Shown: positions 35,219 through 43,851, counted from the first letter of the stretch. The stretch is 64,000 bases of DNA from Sphingomonadaceae bacterium (GCA_024236155.1 JACKLA010000001.1:434001-498000), one strand, 5' to 3'. The notes: a model not told the origin generated them from the letters alone. Numbers and translations are program-made.

Positions 35219-35422
35219 TCACGCTGAAGGCTTCCCGAACAGGGCGTCGGCAACGGCGCGATGGGCGCTGGCCTTGTCGCGGTGCGCCTCGACCCGGGCG
35301 ATCTCGGTCCTGAGCAGCGCGATGCGTTCGTCCAGCTCATCCTGCGAATAGGGGGACAGGTCTTCGGCCGCCAGCTTGCTCGCGGCATCGCCCTTGGGGC
35401 GGGGGAGGTCGTCCAAATCCAT
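35219..35422 (-). CDS. DUF1192 family small protein
   Basis: The 67-residue protein has an acidic N-terminus (M-D-L-D-D-L-P-R-P) followed by L-S-P-Y-S-Q-D-E-L-D-E-R-I-A-L-L-R-T-E-I-A-R-V-E. The rest is a single charged helix typical of DUF1192, common in Alphaproteobacteria. It may form a short coiled coil. Function unknown. It is divergent from the quinone oxidoreductase gene. Confidence 0.85.
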   Translation of the reverse strand: MDLDDLPRPKGDAASKLAAEDLSPYSQDELDERIALLRTEIARVEAHRDKASAHRAVADALFGKPSA

Positions 35423-35537
35423 CGTTATGTAACTTCGGGCGATGCCTGCTTGCTGTCAATCACCGGCATGTCTATCCCCACGCAATCATGCGCAGCCTGT
35501 CGCAAGGGGGCAACAAGCCTGCGCATGCGGAGGACAC

Positions 35538-36548
35538 ATGGCGCAGGACATTCCCGCGAAAATGAGCGCAATCGGCTTCGACCAGCCGGGCGGCCCAGAG
35601 GTGATGCGGCCGGGTGAGGCGGATGTGCCGCAGCCCGGTATGGGGGAAGTGCTGATCCATGTCGCCTATGCAGGGGTCAACCGCCCCGATGTGATCCAGC
35701 GCATGGGGCTTTATCCTGCGCCGCCGGGCGCTTCACCGATCCTCGGGCTTGAGGTCTCGGGCACGGTGGTCGCAATCGGTGAAGGGGTCGAGCCGGAATG
35801 GCTCAATCGTATCGTCTGCGCTTTGACACCGGGCGGCGGCTATGCCGAATATTGCACCGCTCCGGTCGACCATTGCCTGCCCGTAGGCGATGCGATCCCG
35901 CTGGCAGAGGCTGCGGCGACCCCCGAAACGCTGTTCACCGTGTGGCACAATGTCTTCGAACGCGGAGTTGCCCGCGAGGGTGAGCGGATGCTGGTCCATG
36001 GCGGCACCAGCGGGATCGGCACCATGGCAATCATGCTTGGCAAAGCCTTCGGGCTGGAAGTCATCGTAACCTGCGGCAGCGATGCAAAATGCACGGCTGC
36101 CAGGAAATTCGGTGCGAGCCATGCGATCAATTATCGCGAGGTGGACTTTGTCGAGGCGGTGCAGGACATCACCGGCGGCAAGGGTGTGGAACTGGTGCTC
36201 GACATGGTTTCGGGCGATTATGTGCCGCGCAATCTCAAATGCCTGGCCGAAGACGGACGGCATGTGACCATTGCCGTGCTCGGCGGGATGAAGGCCGATA
36301 TCAACATGGCCGTGGTGATGAGCCGCCGCCTGACCCTGACCGGCTCGACCCTCAGGCCCCGCAGCAACCAGTTCAAGGCGCTGCTCTGCGCCGAGATCGA
36401 GGCCAATGCATGGCCGCTGTTCCTCGACGGCGAGATATGCCCGGTGATGGATCGCATCTATCCGCTGGGCGAGGCGGCCGAAGCCCATCGCCGGATGGAA
36501 CAAGGCGAACATATCGGCAAGATCGTGCTGGAAGTGGCTGGCGGCTGA
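35538..36548 (+). CDS. NAD(P)H quinone oxidoreductase (PIG3/zeta-crystallin family)
   Basis: A zinc-free medium-chain reductase. The protein has 336 residues from ATG 35538, chosen for its GGAGG five bases upstream. Seen: G-V-N-R-P-D-V-I-Q-R, H-G-G-T-S-G-I-G-T-M-A (NADPH-binding Rossmann motif, about 153-163), and T-L-R-P-R-S. No structural zinc cysteines are present. Members reduce quinones by one-electron or two-electron steps; the true substrate is unknown. Confidence 0.9.
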   Translation: MAQDIPAKMSAIGFDQPGGPEVMRPGEADVPQPGMGEVLIHVAYAGVNRPDVIQRMGLYPAPPGASPILGLEVSGTVVAIGEGVEPEWLNRIVCALTPGGGYAEYCTAPVDHCLPVGDAIPLAEAAATPETLFTVWHNVFERGVAREGERMLVHGGTSGIGTMAIMLGKAFGLEVIVTCGSDAKCTAARKFGASHAINYREVDFVEAVQDITGGKGVELVLDMVSGDYVPRNLKCLAEDGRHVTIAVLGGMKADINMAVVMSRRLTLTGSTLRPRSNQFKALLCAEIEANAWPLFLDGEICPVMDRIYPLGEAAEAHRRMEQGEHIGKIVLEVAGG

Positions 36549-36560
36549 AGCCGCTTGCAA

Positions 36561-36619
36561 GTGACACAAAACTGACTCGATTACGCCGAACAGTCACCGG
36601 AATGTGACGACGGTGTCAC
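36561..36619. promoter_or_regulatory. Candidate Pho box repeats upstream of the metallophosphoesterase operon
   Basis: GTGACAC (36561-36567) and CTGACTC (36572-36578) form two 7-mers separated by AAAA, an 11-base period as in the PhoB box. On the minus strand these read GAGTCAG-TTTT-GTGTCAC. Two more copies (CAGTCAC at 36591 and GTGTCAC at 36613) are exactly 22 bases apart. Candidate phosphate-starvation control of the downstream genes. Confidence 0.4.
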
Positions 36620-36673
36620 AAGCGGCTGCCAATGGCCTTGGGCGAAGTGAAGGCTTCGCCGAGGACTACCGCG

Positions 36674-37564
36674 ATGACCGATACAGTTTTTCCGTCCCTC
36701 CCGCTGGCCGCAAATGTCGCCAGCTTTCCCGGCCCGAAACCGACCATTCCCGAGCGTGTGATTGGTGAGCGGCGCAAATTCCGCACAATCTGGATCAGCG
36801 ATGTCCATCTGGGCACCAAGGGCTGCAATGCCGAACTGCTGATCGACTTTCTCGACCACACCGACAGCGAAACGATGTATCTTGTCGGCGACATCATCGA
36901 CGGCTGGCGGCTGAAGAAGAAGTTTTACTGGCCACCCGAACACAACGACATTGTCTGGCGCATCCTAAAGCGCGCGCGGCGCGGGACGCGCATCGTCTAT
37001 ATTCCCGGCAACCATGACGAGATGATCCGGCCCTTTGCGGGCATGAATTTCGGCGGTGTCGAAATAGAGCGCGCCGCCTTCCACGAGACTGCCGACGGGC
37101 GGCGGCTGATGGTGCTGCATGGCGACGAATTCGACACGATCATGCTCGCGCATCGCTGGCTCGCCTTCGTCGGCGACGCGCTTTACCACCTGATGATGAA
37201 ACTGAACGGCTGGGTCGCCGCTGTGCGCAAACGGCTGGACCTGCCTTACTGGTCGATTTCGAAAGCGGCGAAGCACAAGGTCAAGAATGCCGTGGAGTTC
37301 ATCTCCAAATACGAGGAAGTCGTTGCTCGTGCCGCCGCCGAACGGGGCGTTGACGGTGTCGTCTGCGGCCACATCCACACGGCCGAGATACGCAGTTTCG
37401 ACGGCACCGAATATTATAATGACGGTGACTGGGTCGAAGGATGCAATGCGCTGGTCGAGCATTTCGACGGGCGGATGGAGTTGCTTCATTGGCCGGACGA
37501 GGTGGCACGGCGCGAACCCGTACCGCAGTCTGGCGATGACCCCGACGAACTGGAGGCTGCATGA
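36674..37564 (+). CDS. Calcineurin-like metallophosphoesterase (LpxH/PlcP-like)
   Basis: The protein has 296 residues from ATG 36674 (GAGGA eight bases upstream). All metal motifs of the fold are present: S-D-V-H-L-G-T, G-D-I-I-D-G-W, G-N-H-D-E, H-G-D-E-F-D and G-H-I-H-T-A. Databases usually call such proteins UDP-2,3-diacylglucosamine diphosphatase. However, the operon with a GT4 glycosyltransferase is the arrangement of PlcP phospholipase C and Agt in phosphate-stress lipid remodelling in Alphaproteobacteria. The sequence alone does not decide between the two. Confidence 0.9.
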   Translation: MTDTVFPSLPLAANVASFPGPKPTIPERVIGERRKFRTIWISDVHLGTKGCNAELLIDFLDHTDSETMYLVGDIIDGWRLKKKFYWPPEHNDIVWRILKRARRGTRIVYIPGNHDEMIRPFAGMNFGGVEIERAAFHETADGRRLMVLHGDEFDTIMLAHRWLAFVGDALYHLMMKLNGWVAAVRKRLDLPYWSISKAAKHKVKNAVEFISKYEEVVARAAAERGVDGVVCGHIHTAEIRSFDGTEYYNDGDWVEGCNALVEHFDGRMELLHWPDEVARREPVPQSGDDPDELEAA

Positions 37565-38658
37565 ACCGGATGAGCCAGTTCCCGGTCGAGCCGGGTATGG
37601 GCGGATCGCCCTGGCCGCAGCGGATAGCCATCGTCACCGACGCATGGCTGCCGCAGATGAACGGCGTGGTGCGCACGCTTACGACCACTTGCGAAATCCT
37701 GCGTGAATGGGGCCATCAGGTCGATGTGATATCGCCAGAGGGGTTTCGTTCGATGGCCTGTCCGACCTATCCGGAAATCCGCCTGGCACTGGCGTTGCCG
37801 GGCGCTGTCGGGCGCGAACTGGCGCGGCTCGATCCCGATGCCGTCCACATCGCGACGGAAGGGCCGCTGGGCCTGGCTGCGAGGCGATACTGCATCAAGG
37901 CAGGCAGGCCGTTCAGCACGGCCTATCACACGCAGTTCCCGGACTATGTTGCCAAGCGCACAGGCCTCTCGCCCGATATCTTCTGGCGCTATATCCGCTG
38001 GTTCCACACGCCTGCCGAGCGGGTGATGGTCGCGACCGAGAGCATCCGGGAGGAACTGCGCGCGCACGGGATCACGCAGCTTCACCACTGGAGCCGGGGG
38101 GTCGATCTCGGCTGCTTCACGCCCGAGGCAACACCGCCCGGCGAATATGCTGAACTGCCGCGCCCGATCCAGCTCTATGTCGGCCGGGTTGCGGTGGAGA
38201 AGAATCTCGAGGCTTTCCTCGGCGGGGGTTATCCTGGCAGCAAGGTGGTGGTCGGGGACGGCCCGGCCCTTGCCGAACTGCAAGCGAAATATCCCGACGC
38301 GCATTTCCTCGGACGGCGCAGCGGGCGCGAGCTTGCCGGGTGCTATGCCGGGGCCGATGTCTTCGTTTTTCCGAGCCGGACCGATACGTTCGGGCTGGTG
38401 GTGATCGAGGCGCTTGCCTGCGGAACGCCGGTTGCGGCCTTCCCTGTCGCGGGGCCGAAGGACATCGTGACCGATGCGACCGGCGCGCTTTCGGAGGATC
38501 TCGACCGGGCGATTGCCGCCGCGCTGTTCTGCGATCGGCGGGATTGCGCGCGGTACGGGGCGGGGTTCAGCTGGGAAGCGGCAACGCGGCAATTTCTTGC
38601 CGGGCTGGCGACCGAGGCAACGGAGCTTGTCGCGCAGGCAGAGGCCGTCGCCGCGTAA
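37561..38658 (+). CDS. GT4 family glycosyltransferase (Agt-like, lipid glycosylation?)
   Basis: The 365-residue GT-B enzyme has N-terminal A-I-V-T-D-A-W-L-P-Q-M-N-G-V-V-R-T-L. The C-terminal nucleotide-sugar motif is D-T-F-G-L-V-V-I-E-A-L-A-C-G-T-P-V-A-A-F-P (the E-x7-E type motif). It overlaps the metallophosphoesterase by four bases (ATGA), so they are co-translated. In Alphaproteobacteria such a pair can turn phospholipids into glycolipids: one enzyme releases diacylglycerol and the other adds a sugar. That function is inferred from arrangement. A terminator follows at 38703. Confidence 0.88.
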   Translation: MNRMSQFPVEPGMGGSPWPQRIAIVTDAWLPQMNGVVRTLTTTCEILREWGHQVDVISPEGFRSMACPTYPEIRLALALPGAVGRELARLDPDAVHIATEGPLGLAARRYCIKAGRPFSTAYHTQFPDYVAKRTGLSPDIFWRYIRWFHTPAERVMVATESIREELRAHGITQLHHWSRGVDLGCFTPEATPPGEYAELPRPIQLYVGRVAVEKNLEAFLGGGYPGSKVVVGDGPALAELQAKYPDAHFLGRRSGRELAGCYAGADVFVFPSRTDTFGLVVIEALACGTPVAAFPVAGPKDIVTDATGALSEDLDRAIAAALFCDRRDCARYGAGFSWEAATRQFLAGLATEATELVAQAEAVAA

Positions 38659-38702
38659 AAGCTTGCCCAAACCCACCCAATCGCCTAGATCATCGGGCAC
38701 AC

Positions 38703-38734
38703 GGCCGCTCCGCAAGGGGCGGCCCTTCTATTTT
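38703..38734 (+). terminator. Rho-independent terminator after the GT4 gene
   Basis: A 9-bp stem (38703-38711 with 38716-38724, one T-G wobble) carries a GCAA tetraloop and is followed by CTTCTATTTT. It separates the glycosyltransferase operon from trcR. Confidence 0.82.
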
Positions 38735-38757
38735 GAGAAACGACAGGACACGCCACC

Positions 38758-39468
38758 ATGGCCGACCAACCCAAGCCGCTCATGCCGCATGCGACCGCCA
38801 CCTGGCTGGTCGACAACACCGGCCTCAGTTTCGAGCAGATCGCAGAATTCTGCGGCCTCCACATCCTCGAAGTGCAGGCGATGGCCGACGATCTGGCAGG
38901 CAGCAAATACACTGGGCGCGACCCGCTTCATTCGGGTGAGCTGACGCAGGCGGAAATCGACAAGGGCCAGGCCGACAGCACCTATCGCCTGCAGATGCAG
39001 AAGGCGCCGGTCGAAGTCACCCGCACCAAGGGGCCGCGCTACACGCCGGTATCCAAGCGGCAGGACAAGCCCGACGGCATTGCATGGATCCTGCGCAACC
39101 ATCCCGAAGTGTCGGACGCGCAGATTTCCAAGCTGATCGGCACCACCCGCAACACCATCACCGCGATTCGCGAGCGTAGCCACTGGAACATCCAGAACAT
39201 CGTCGCGAAGGATCCGGTTACGCTCGGCCTGTGCTCGCAGCGCGAACTCGATGCGGTGGTTGCCAAGGCGGCCAAGAAGGCCGGCCTGACCGAAGGCGAA
39301 GAAGCCGTCAGTGCCGACCGCGCGAGCGACAAGGATCGCCTGATCGAAGAACTGCGCGCCGAACGCGACGCCAGCGAAAAGGCTGCGGCCGAAGCCGCAC
39401 AGGAAGCCGAAGCCGCTGCATGGCTCGAAGCCAAGCGTGCCGAAGAAGCGGGCGACAGCGAAACCTGA
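38758..39468 (+). CDS. trcR: Cell cycle transcriptional regulator TrcR (DUF1013)
   Basis: The 236-residue protein belongs to DUF1013, nearly confined to Alphaproteobacteria, with members named TrcR. Seen: M-P-H-A-T-A-T-W-L-V-D-N-T near the start, Q-I-A-E-F-C-G-L-H, G-P-R-Y-T-P-V-S-K-R-Q-D-K-P-D, and a helix-turn-helix around D-A-Q-I-S-K-L-I-G-T-T-R-N-T-I. A Glu/Ala-rich C-terminal helix (about 195-230) may be a coiled coil. Its own promoter must lie in the 99-base gap after the terminator at 38703. Confidence 0.93.
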   Translation: MADQPKPLMPHATATWLVDNTGLSFEQIAEFCGLHILEVQAMADDLAGSKYTGRDPLHSGELTQAEIDKGQADSTYRLQMQKAPVEVTRTKGPRYTPVSKRQDKPDGIAWILRNHPEVSDAQISKLIGTTRNTITAIRERSHWNIQNIVAKDPVTLGLCSQRELDAVVAKAAKKAGLTEGEEAVSADRASDKDRLIEELRAERDASEKAAAEAAQEAEAAAWLEAKRAEEAGDSET

Positions 39469-39565
39469 CGTAAATCCCTTTGCAAAAACAGGAAAGCCGC
39501 TGCGGGCGAGAAGCTCCGGCGCCTTTTTCCTTGCGCGCAGAACATGATCCGCGCATCTTGCTGAC

Positions 39566-41227
39566 ATGGATGTCAGTAAACTGCCTTATCACCACCCCAC
39601 CCCATGGGACACGCAGTTCGATCCGCTGCCCTTGCCGGCAATGTTTGCGCGCGCGGCGGCGCAGCGCGGCGACAGGGCGCTGGTCCATTTCATGGGTCGC
39701 ACATTCAGCTATTCCGAGCTGCTGGGTGAGGCGCGACGGTTTGCCCATGGGTTGCTCGCGCGCGGGATAGGGGCAGGAGACCGGGTTGGCCTGTTCCTGC
39801 CCAATGTGCCCGCCTATGTCCCGGCCTATTACGGAGCGATGATGGCGGGGGCGACCGTGGTCAATTTCTCCCCGCTCTACACGGTCGAAGAACTGTCGCA
39901 CCAGGTCGAGGATTCGGGCACCCGCTTGCTGGTTACGCTCGACGCCCCCGCGCTGTTGCCGACGGCGCTCGATGTGCTCGACGGCTCGTCGCTCGAGCAA
40001 TTGGCGGTGGTGCAGCTGTCGACCCAGCTGCCCATGCTCAAGGGACTGGCCTTTCGCCTGCTCAGGCGTAGCCAGATCGCGGCGATCCCCCGGCGTGCCG
40101 ATGTATGCGGTTGGGATGATTGCCTGGCAGGTGGCAGCGACACCTCCCTGCCCGCACTCGACGTGAACGATGTGGCGCTGCTGCAATATACCGGCGGGAC
40201 GACCGGGCGACCCAAGGGCGCGATGCTGACCCATGCGAATCTTTCGATCAATGCGCAGCAGGTCGCCGCGATCAACTCGTTCGGCACCCCGGAAGACGAT
40301 GTGATCATGGGCGCGCTGCCGCTGTTCCACGTCTTTGCCAATACTGCGGTACTCAACCACGCCGTGGTAACCGGCGCGGCGATAGCGATGGTTCCGCGGT
40401 TCGATACGGTGGAAGTGCTCAAGACGATAGAGCGCACCCGCCCGACCGGCTTCCCCGGAGTGCCGACCATGTTCCAGGCCATGGTCGATCATTCCGCCCT
40501 GACCCAGACCGATCTTTCCTCGCTCAAGGTTTGCATTTCGGGCGGCGCGCCGCTGGCAGGCCCGTTGCGCGACAAGTTCGAGGCGATGACCGGCGTTCGC
40601 CTGGTCGAAGGTTACGGCCTGACCGAGAGTTCGGGTGTCGTTTCGGCCAATCCCTATCAGGGAATGCGCAAACCGGGGTCGATCGGGCAACTTGTGGCGG
40701 GGACCGAGATACGCCTGCTCGACAAGGAAGACCCGTCGAAGCTTGCGCCGGATGGCGAGCCGGGGGAACTGGCAGTGCATGGCCCGCAGATCATGCGCGG
40801 ATACTGGAATTTGCCGGATGCAACTGCAGAGGTGTTTGTCGAGCGTGAAGGCAGGCAATGGCTGCGCACCGGCGATGTCGCGCAAATGGATGCGGATGGT
40901 TTCCTGAGCATCGTGGACCGGATCAAGGACATGATCGCCGTTGGCGGGTTCAAGGTGTTCCCGAGCCAGGTCGAAAGGGTGTTGGTGCAGAACCCGGCGA
41001 TCAAGGAGGCCCTGGTGATCGGCGTGCCTGACGAATATCTGGGCGAAACCCCGCGTGCCTATGTGACGCTGGATGAAGCCGCCAATGCCGATGAGCTGAA
41101 GCAGTGGGCCAATGCGCGGCTGGGCAAGCATGAACGCGTATCAGGCGTTGTGATCCGCGATGAACTGCCCAAAACAATCATCGGCAAGCTCGATCGCAAG
41201 GCGCTGCGCGCGGAAATCCTGGGCTAG
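39566..41227 (+). CDS. fadD: Long-chain fatty acid--CoA ligase
   Basis: Activates fatty acids to acyl-CoA via acyl-AMP. The 553 residues show the adenylation motifs Y-T-G-G-T-T-G-R-P-K-G (about 208-218), Y-G-L-T-E-S-S-G (about 350), and G-W-L-R-T-G-D-V-A (here W-L-R-T-G-D), plus a C-terminal Lys in K-T-I-I-G-K-L-D-R-K-A-L. The FadD family call is firm; chain length is not determinable. It is convergent with the bactofilin gene, with a shared bidirectional terminator at 41261. Confidence 0.93.
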   Translation: MDVSKLPYHHPTPWDTQFDPLPLPAMFARAAAQRGDRALVHFMGRTFSYSELLGEARRFAHGLLARGIGAGDRVGLFLPNVPAYVPAYYGAMMAGATVVNFSPLYTVEELSHQVEDSGTRLLVTLDAPALLPTALDVLDGSSLEQLAVVQLSTQLPMLKGLAFRLLRRSQIAAIPRRADVCGWDDCLAGGSDTSLPALDVNDVALLQYTGGTTGRPKGAMLTHANLSINAQQVAAINSFGTPEDDVIMGALPLFHVFANTAVLNHAVVTGAAIAMVPRFDTVEVLKTIERTRPTGFPGVPTMFQAMVDHSALTQTDLSSLKVCISGGAPLAGPLRDKFEAMTGVRLVEGYGLTESSGVVSANPYQGMRKPGSIGQLVAGTEIRLLDKEDPSKLAPDGEPGELAVHGPQIMRGYWNLPDATAEVFVEREGRQWLRTGDVAQMDADGFLSIVDRIKDMIAVGGFKVFPSQVERVLVQNPAIKEALVIGVPDEYLGETPRAYVTLDEAANADELKQWANARLGKHERVSGVVIRDELPKTIIGKLDRKALRAEILG

Positions 41228-41260
41228 GAGCGCTCGGGGGCCAGGATCGCCGGGATCATG

Positions 41261-41290
41261 AAAAAAGGCGCCGCTTTGCGCGGCGCCTTT
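41261..41290. terminator. Bidirectional terminator between fadD and the bactofilin gene
   Basis: A perfect 8-bp stem (41267-41274 with 41280-41287, loop TTTGC) is flanked by six A's on the left and TTT on the right. It can end fadD on the plus strand and the bactofilin gene on the minus strand. Confidence 0.88.
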
Positions 41291-41320
41291 CCTCTCCAAA
41301 CCTTGAACTTGTACGCGCGG

Positions 41321-41785
41321 TCAGCTGGCCAGCGTGAGCTTCGGCTCCTGCTCGTCGCCCTTGGCTGTATCGGGTGTCATCGGTGAGCGTGCAGCCTCGC
41401 TCTGTCCCGGAACGCGGTGGCTGAAGCGGCCATCCACTTCGGCACCCTGCTCGATGGTGATCGTGTCGTAGTGCACATCGCCCTCGATCCGCGCAGTGCG
41501 CAGCACGACGAGCTCGCGCGCGGTGATCGAACCCTTGACCGCGCCGGCGAGCCGTGCGCTCTCGGCCTTCACCGCCCCCTCGATGCAGCTGGCTTCGCCC
41601 TGCACGAGCGAGGCGCATTCAATGTCGCCTTCGATCTTGCCGTCGACATGCAGCTCGGTCGTCGCCTTCACATTGCCGGTGATCACGACGTCCGTGCCGA
41701 TCACGGAGAAGGTGCCGTTGCTCGCCATCGACTTAGCCACCGGCCTGCTGGCGCGGCCCTGCGGTTCGGGCTTCTTTGAGAACAT
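41321..41785 (-). CDS. Bactofilin
   Basis: The protein has 154 residues from ATG 41785, chosen because M-F-S-K-K-P-E-P resembles the conserved membrane-targeting N-terminus of Caulobacter BacA. It overlaps the upstream M23 gene by 53 bases. An internal ATG at 41728 is possible. The bactofilin beta-helix domain runs about 24-125, with repeats such as G-N-V-K-A-T-T-E-L-H-V-D-G-K-I-E-G-D-I-E. Bactofilins polymerise without nucleotide and scaffold cell-wall enzymes. The adjacent M23 peptidase is a likely client, as in BacA-LmdC pairs. Confidence 0.92.
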   Translation of the reverse strand: MFSKKPEPQGRASRPVAKSMASNGTFSVIGTDVVITGNVKATTELHVDGKIEGDIECASLVQGEASCIEGAVKAESARLAGAVKGSITARELVVLRTARIEGDVHYDTITIEQGAEVDGRFSHRVPGQSEAARSPMTPDTAKGDEQEPKLTLAS

Positions 41786-42893
41786 TGGGGGCTTTCTCCA
41801 GGAAGGGGCGCGGGTTGACCGCGCGATCATTGATCCGCACTTCGAAATGGAGGTGCGGCCCGGTCGAACGACCGGTGTTGCCGATTGCGCCAATCCGGTC
41901 GCCTGCCTCGACCGCCTGCCCCACCTTGGCGTTGAAACTCGACATATGGGCGTAACGCGTCATCAGCCCGTTGCCATGGCTGACTTCCACCACATTGCCA
42001 TAGCCGGACTTGCGCCCGACGAAACTGACGCGGCCCTTGGCAGCCGCGTAAATTGGCGCGCCGATCGGACCTTTGAAATCGAGCCCGGAATGCATCGCGG
42101 CCGAACGGGTGAAGGGATCGCTGCGATAGCCGAAGCCCGACGAAATCGACGCGGCGCTGGCCGGCAGGACCTGCGGAATGCCCTCGAGCGTGCGCTCCAG
42201 CGCAGCCATGCGGGCGAGGCTGAGGCCCATGCGTTCGAACCGCGGATCGAGATCGCCATTGGCAGACGAGGCAAGCAGTTCGAGCGGACCACCCATCGCC
42301 TGCTTGTCGGCTGAACGCAGCATGTCTTCGGGGTTGAGCCCAAGTTGGCGGATCGCATCGGCAGCGCGCGCGGCGCGCCGATCGGCATAGCGGGTCAGGC
42401 GTTCGACAAAGGCGATCTGGCGCGCTTCGATCTGGGCGAGGCTGCGCGCTTCGGGAAACAGCGCGCTGACCTTGTCGACGGTTTCAGCCGCTTCGGTTGA
42501 AGAATCGGAAACCGTTTCACCCTCGCGAATATCCTCGGGCAGCATGTCCATGCCGCTTTCGATGACCTTCTGGCGGGCTTCGAGGTCGGAAATGACCTTG
42601 CCGATATCCTTCGAGTAGTCGTCGAAGCGTTCCTCGGCGCTGGCAACCTTTGCCTCGCGGTCGAGCAGCGAGGCGCGTTCAGCCTCGGCGCTATACTGGC
42701 TCCACGCCATGACGGCCATGGATATGGCCCATGCGAGCAGCGCCGCAACCGCTATTGAAGCGGCGACGATCTGCACGCGCGAAGAAATCTTGATGAAGCG
42801 AACCTGGCCCTGCGAACGCATGAAGAATTCGCGTTCGGGAAACCAGTTCGCCAGGCGTCGCCCCCATCCGCCTGCTGTCTGATTCGTGTTCAA
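41733..42893 (-). CDS. M23 family metallopeptidase (LmdC-like, bactofilin-associated)
   Basis: The 386-residue protein has a cytoplasmic N-terminus, a single transmembrane helix (about 41-64) and a periplasmic coiled coil (about 68-200). Its LytM domain has intact zinc ligands (M-H-S-G-L-D-F near 267-273; H-L-H-F-E near 344-348). This is the layout of LmdC, the peptidoglycan hydrolase recruited by bactofilin in stalk or bud morphogenesis. The overlap with the bactofilin gene supports a physical complex. Confidence 0.9.
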   Translation of the reverse strand: MNTNQTAGGWGRRLANWFPEREFFMRSQGQVRFIKISSRVQIVAASIAVAALLAWAISMAVMAWSQYSAEAERASLLDREAKVASAEERFDDYSKDIGKVISDLEARQKVIESGMDMLPEDIREGETVSDSSTEAAETVDKVSALFPEARSLAQIEARQIAFVERLTRYADRRAARAADAIRQLGLNPEDMLRSADKQAMGGPLELLASSANGDLDPRFERMGLSLARMAALERTLEGIPQVLPASAASISSGFGYRSDPFTRSAAMHSGLDFKGPIGAPIYAAAKGRVSFVGRKSGYGNVVEVSHGNGLMTRYAHMSSFNAKVGQAVEAGDRIGAIGNTGRSTGPHLHFEVRINDRAVNPRPFLEKAPNVLKEARTAGPRQQAGG

Positions 42894-43161
42894 AGCGACC
42901 CCGTCAGTCTCATTTTAGATTTGTGCGGGCCCGCTAGCATGCAAAGGCACGCCCGTCGAATCGAGCGCATCCGCGAAGGGGCGAGTCGATGGACTCGCGC
43001 GACGAGTCGTTTTTGTACAACCCGTCGTCACGAAATAACCATGTGGCGGGCGAAATGTTCGGACCGGTGCTGGAATATTCCTGCCCGGCTGATAGGATTG
43101 CCGCCATAATGGCGAGCAGGTCTGTGAAATCTTTTTCTATCAATGGAATAGAGATACAGCA
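42894..43161. other. Divergent intergenic region upstream of nadD
   Basis: A 268-base spacer between the M23 gene (minus) and nadD (plus). It holds the attenuator-like hairpins at 42981-43014. A short open frame of 60 codons (42989-43171) overlaps the nadD start by ten bases. I see no family signature in it and do not call it a gene. Confidence 0.5.
42981..43014 (+). promoter_or_regulatory. Possible transcription attenuator in the nadD leader
   Basis: Two hairpins compete for the same strand. GCGAGTC (42981-42987) pairs with GACTCGC (42992-42998). Alternatively GACTCG (42992-42997) pairs with CGAGTC (43003-43008), followed by a T run at 43010-43014. The second form looks like a terminator, the first like an anti-terminator. 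It lies about 150 bases upstream of nadD on the same strand. Confidence 0.4.
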
Positions 43162-43803
43162 ATGCGCGTAGGGTTGCTCGGCGGCAGCTTCAATCCGGCG
43201 CATGGAGGCCATCGGCGAATCACCCTGTCCGCGATTGCGGCGCTGGGCCTCGACGAAGTGTGGTGGCTCGTTTCACCGGGCAATCCGCTCAAACCGGCAA
43301 AGGGTATGGCCCCGCTCCACGCGCGGTTTCATTCCGCCCTGAGTCAGGCGAAGCGTGCACCGATTCGCGTCACCGCGATCGAGGCGGAGTTCGGCACACG
43401 CTATACGGTCGACACGCTGCGCAAGATCGGCGCGCGTTTCCCGCAACATGAGTTTGTCTGGCTGATGGGGTCGGACAACCTGGCCCAGTTCCATCGCTGG
43501 AAAGACTGGCGCGGGATCGCCCGCGCAATGCCGATTGCGGTCATTGCGCGTCCCGGCTATGACCGTACTGCTGTTGCCTGCCCCGCAATGGCATGGCTCG
43601 GGAAGTTTCGTGTTCCGCTCGCCACTTTCGCAAATCGGGGCAAATGGAGTGCGCCGACACTGGTGACCATGCGATTCGACCCCGACCCGCGTTCGGCAAC
43701 GGCCATCCGCCATGCCAATCCGGAATGGGCTTCGCGCATGCCCCGACAGGCCCCGCGCGATCAGGTGACCCGTCGTCTCATCGGACAGGACCAGCCGGTT
43801 TGA
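43162..43803 (+). CDS. nadD: Nicotinate-nucleotide adenylyltransferase
   Basis: Adenylates nicotinate mononucleotide in NAD biosynthesis. The 213 residues show the N-terminal G-L-L-G-G-S-F-N-P-A-H-G-G-H-R (nucleotidyltransferase G-x-F-x-P-x-H-x-G-H), and the M-G-S-D-N-L-A-Q-F-H-R-W-K-D-W motif (about 107-121). The C-terminal part R-S-A-T-A-I-R replaces the more usual I-S-S-T-x-I-R. It leads the nadD-rsfS-rlmH run typical of Proteobacteria. The leader may contain an attenuator. Confidence 0.93.
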   Translation: MRVGLLGGSFNPAHGGHRRITLSAIAALGLDEVWWLVSPGNPLKPAKGMAPLHARFHSALSQAKRAPIRVTAIEAEFGTRYTVDTLRKIGARFPQHEFVWLMGSDNLAQFHRWKDWRGIARAMPIAVIARPGYDRTAVACPAMAWLGKFRVPLATFANRGKWSAPTLVTMRFDPDPRSATAIRHANPEWASRMPRQAPRDQVTRRLIGQDQPV

Positions 43804-43851
43804 GTTTCCGGCCCACCACGCACCGGCATTCCGGCCAATCACACAGGAGCA

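Noticed and set aside
36674..37564. Firm naming as lpxH
   Set aside because: The motif set fits the metallophosphoesterase fold but also PlcP; the GT4 partner makes lipid remodelling equally likely.
39480..39530. T-run with possible weak hairpin after trcR
   Set aside because: Only three base pairs can be formed before the T run, too weak to call.
42989..43171. Small 60-codon frame before nadD
   Set aside because: Overlaps the nadD start and the attenuator-like hairpins; no signature, more likely leader sequence.
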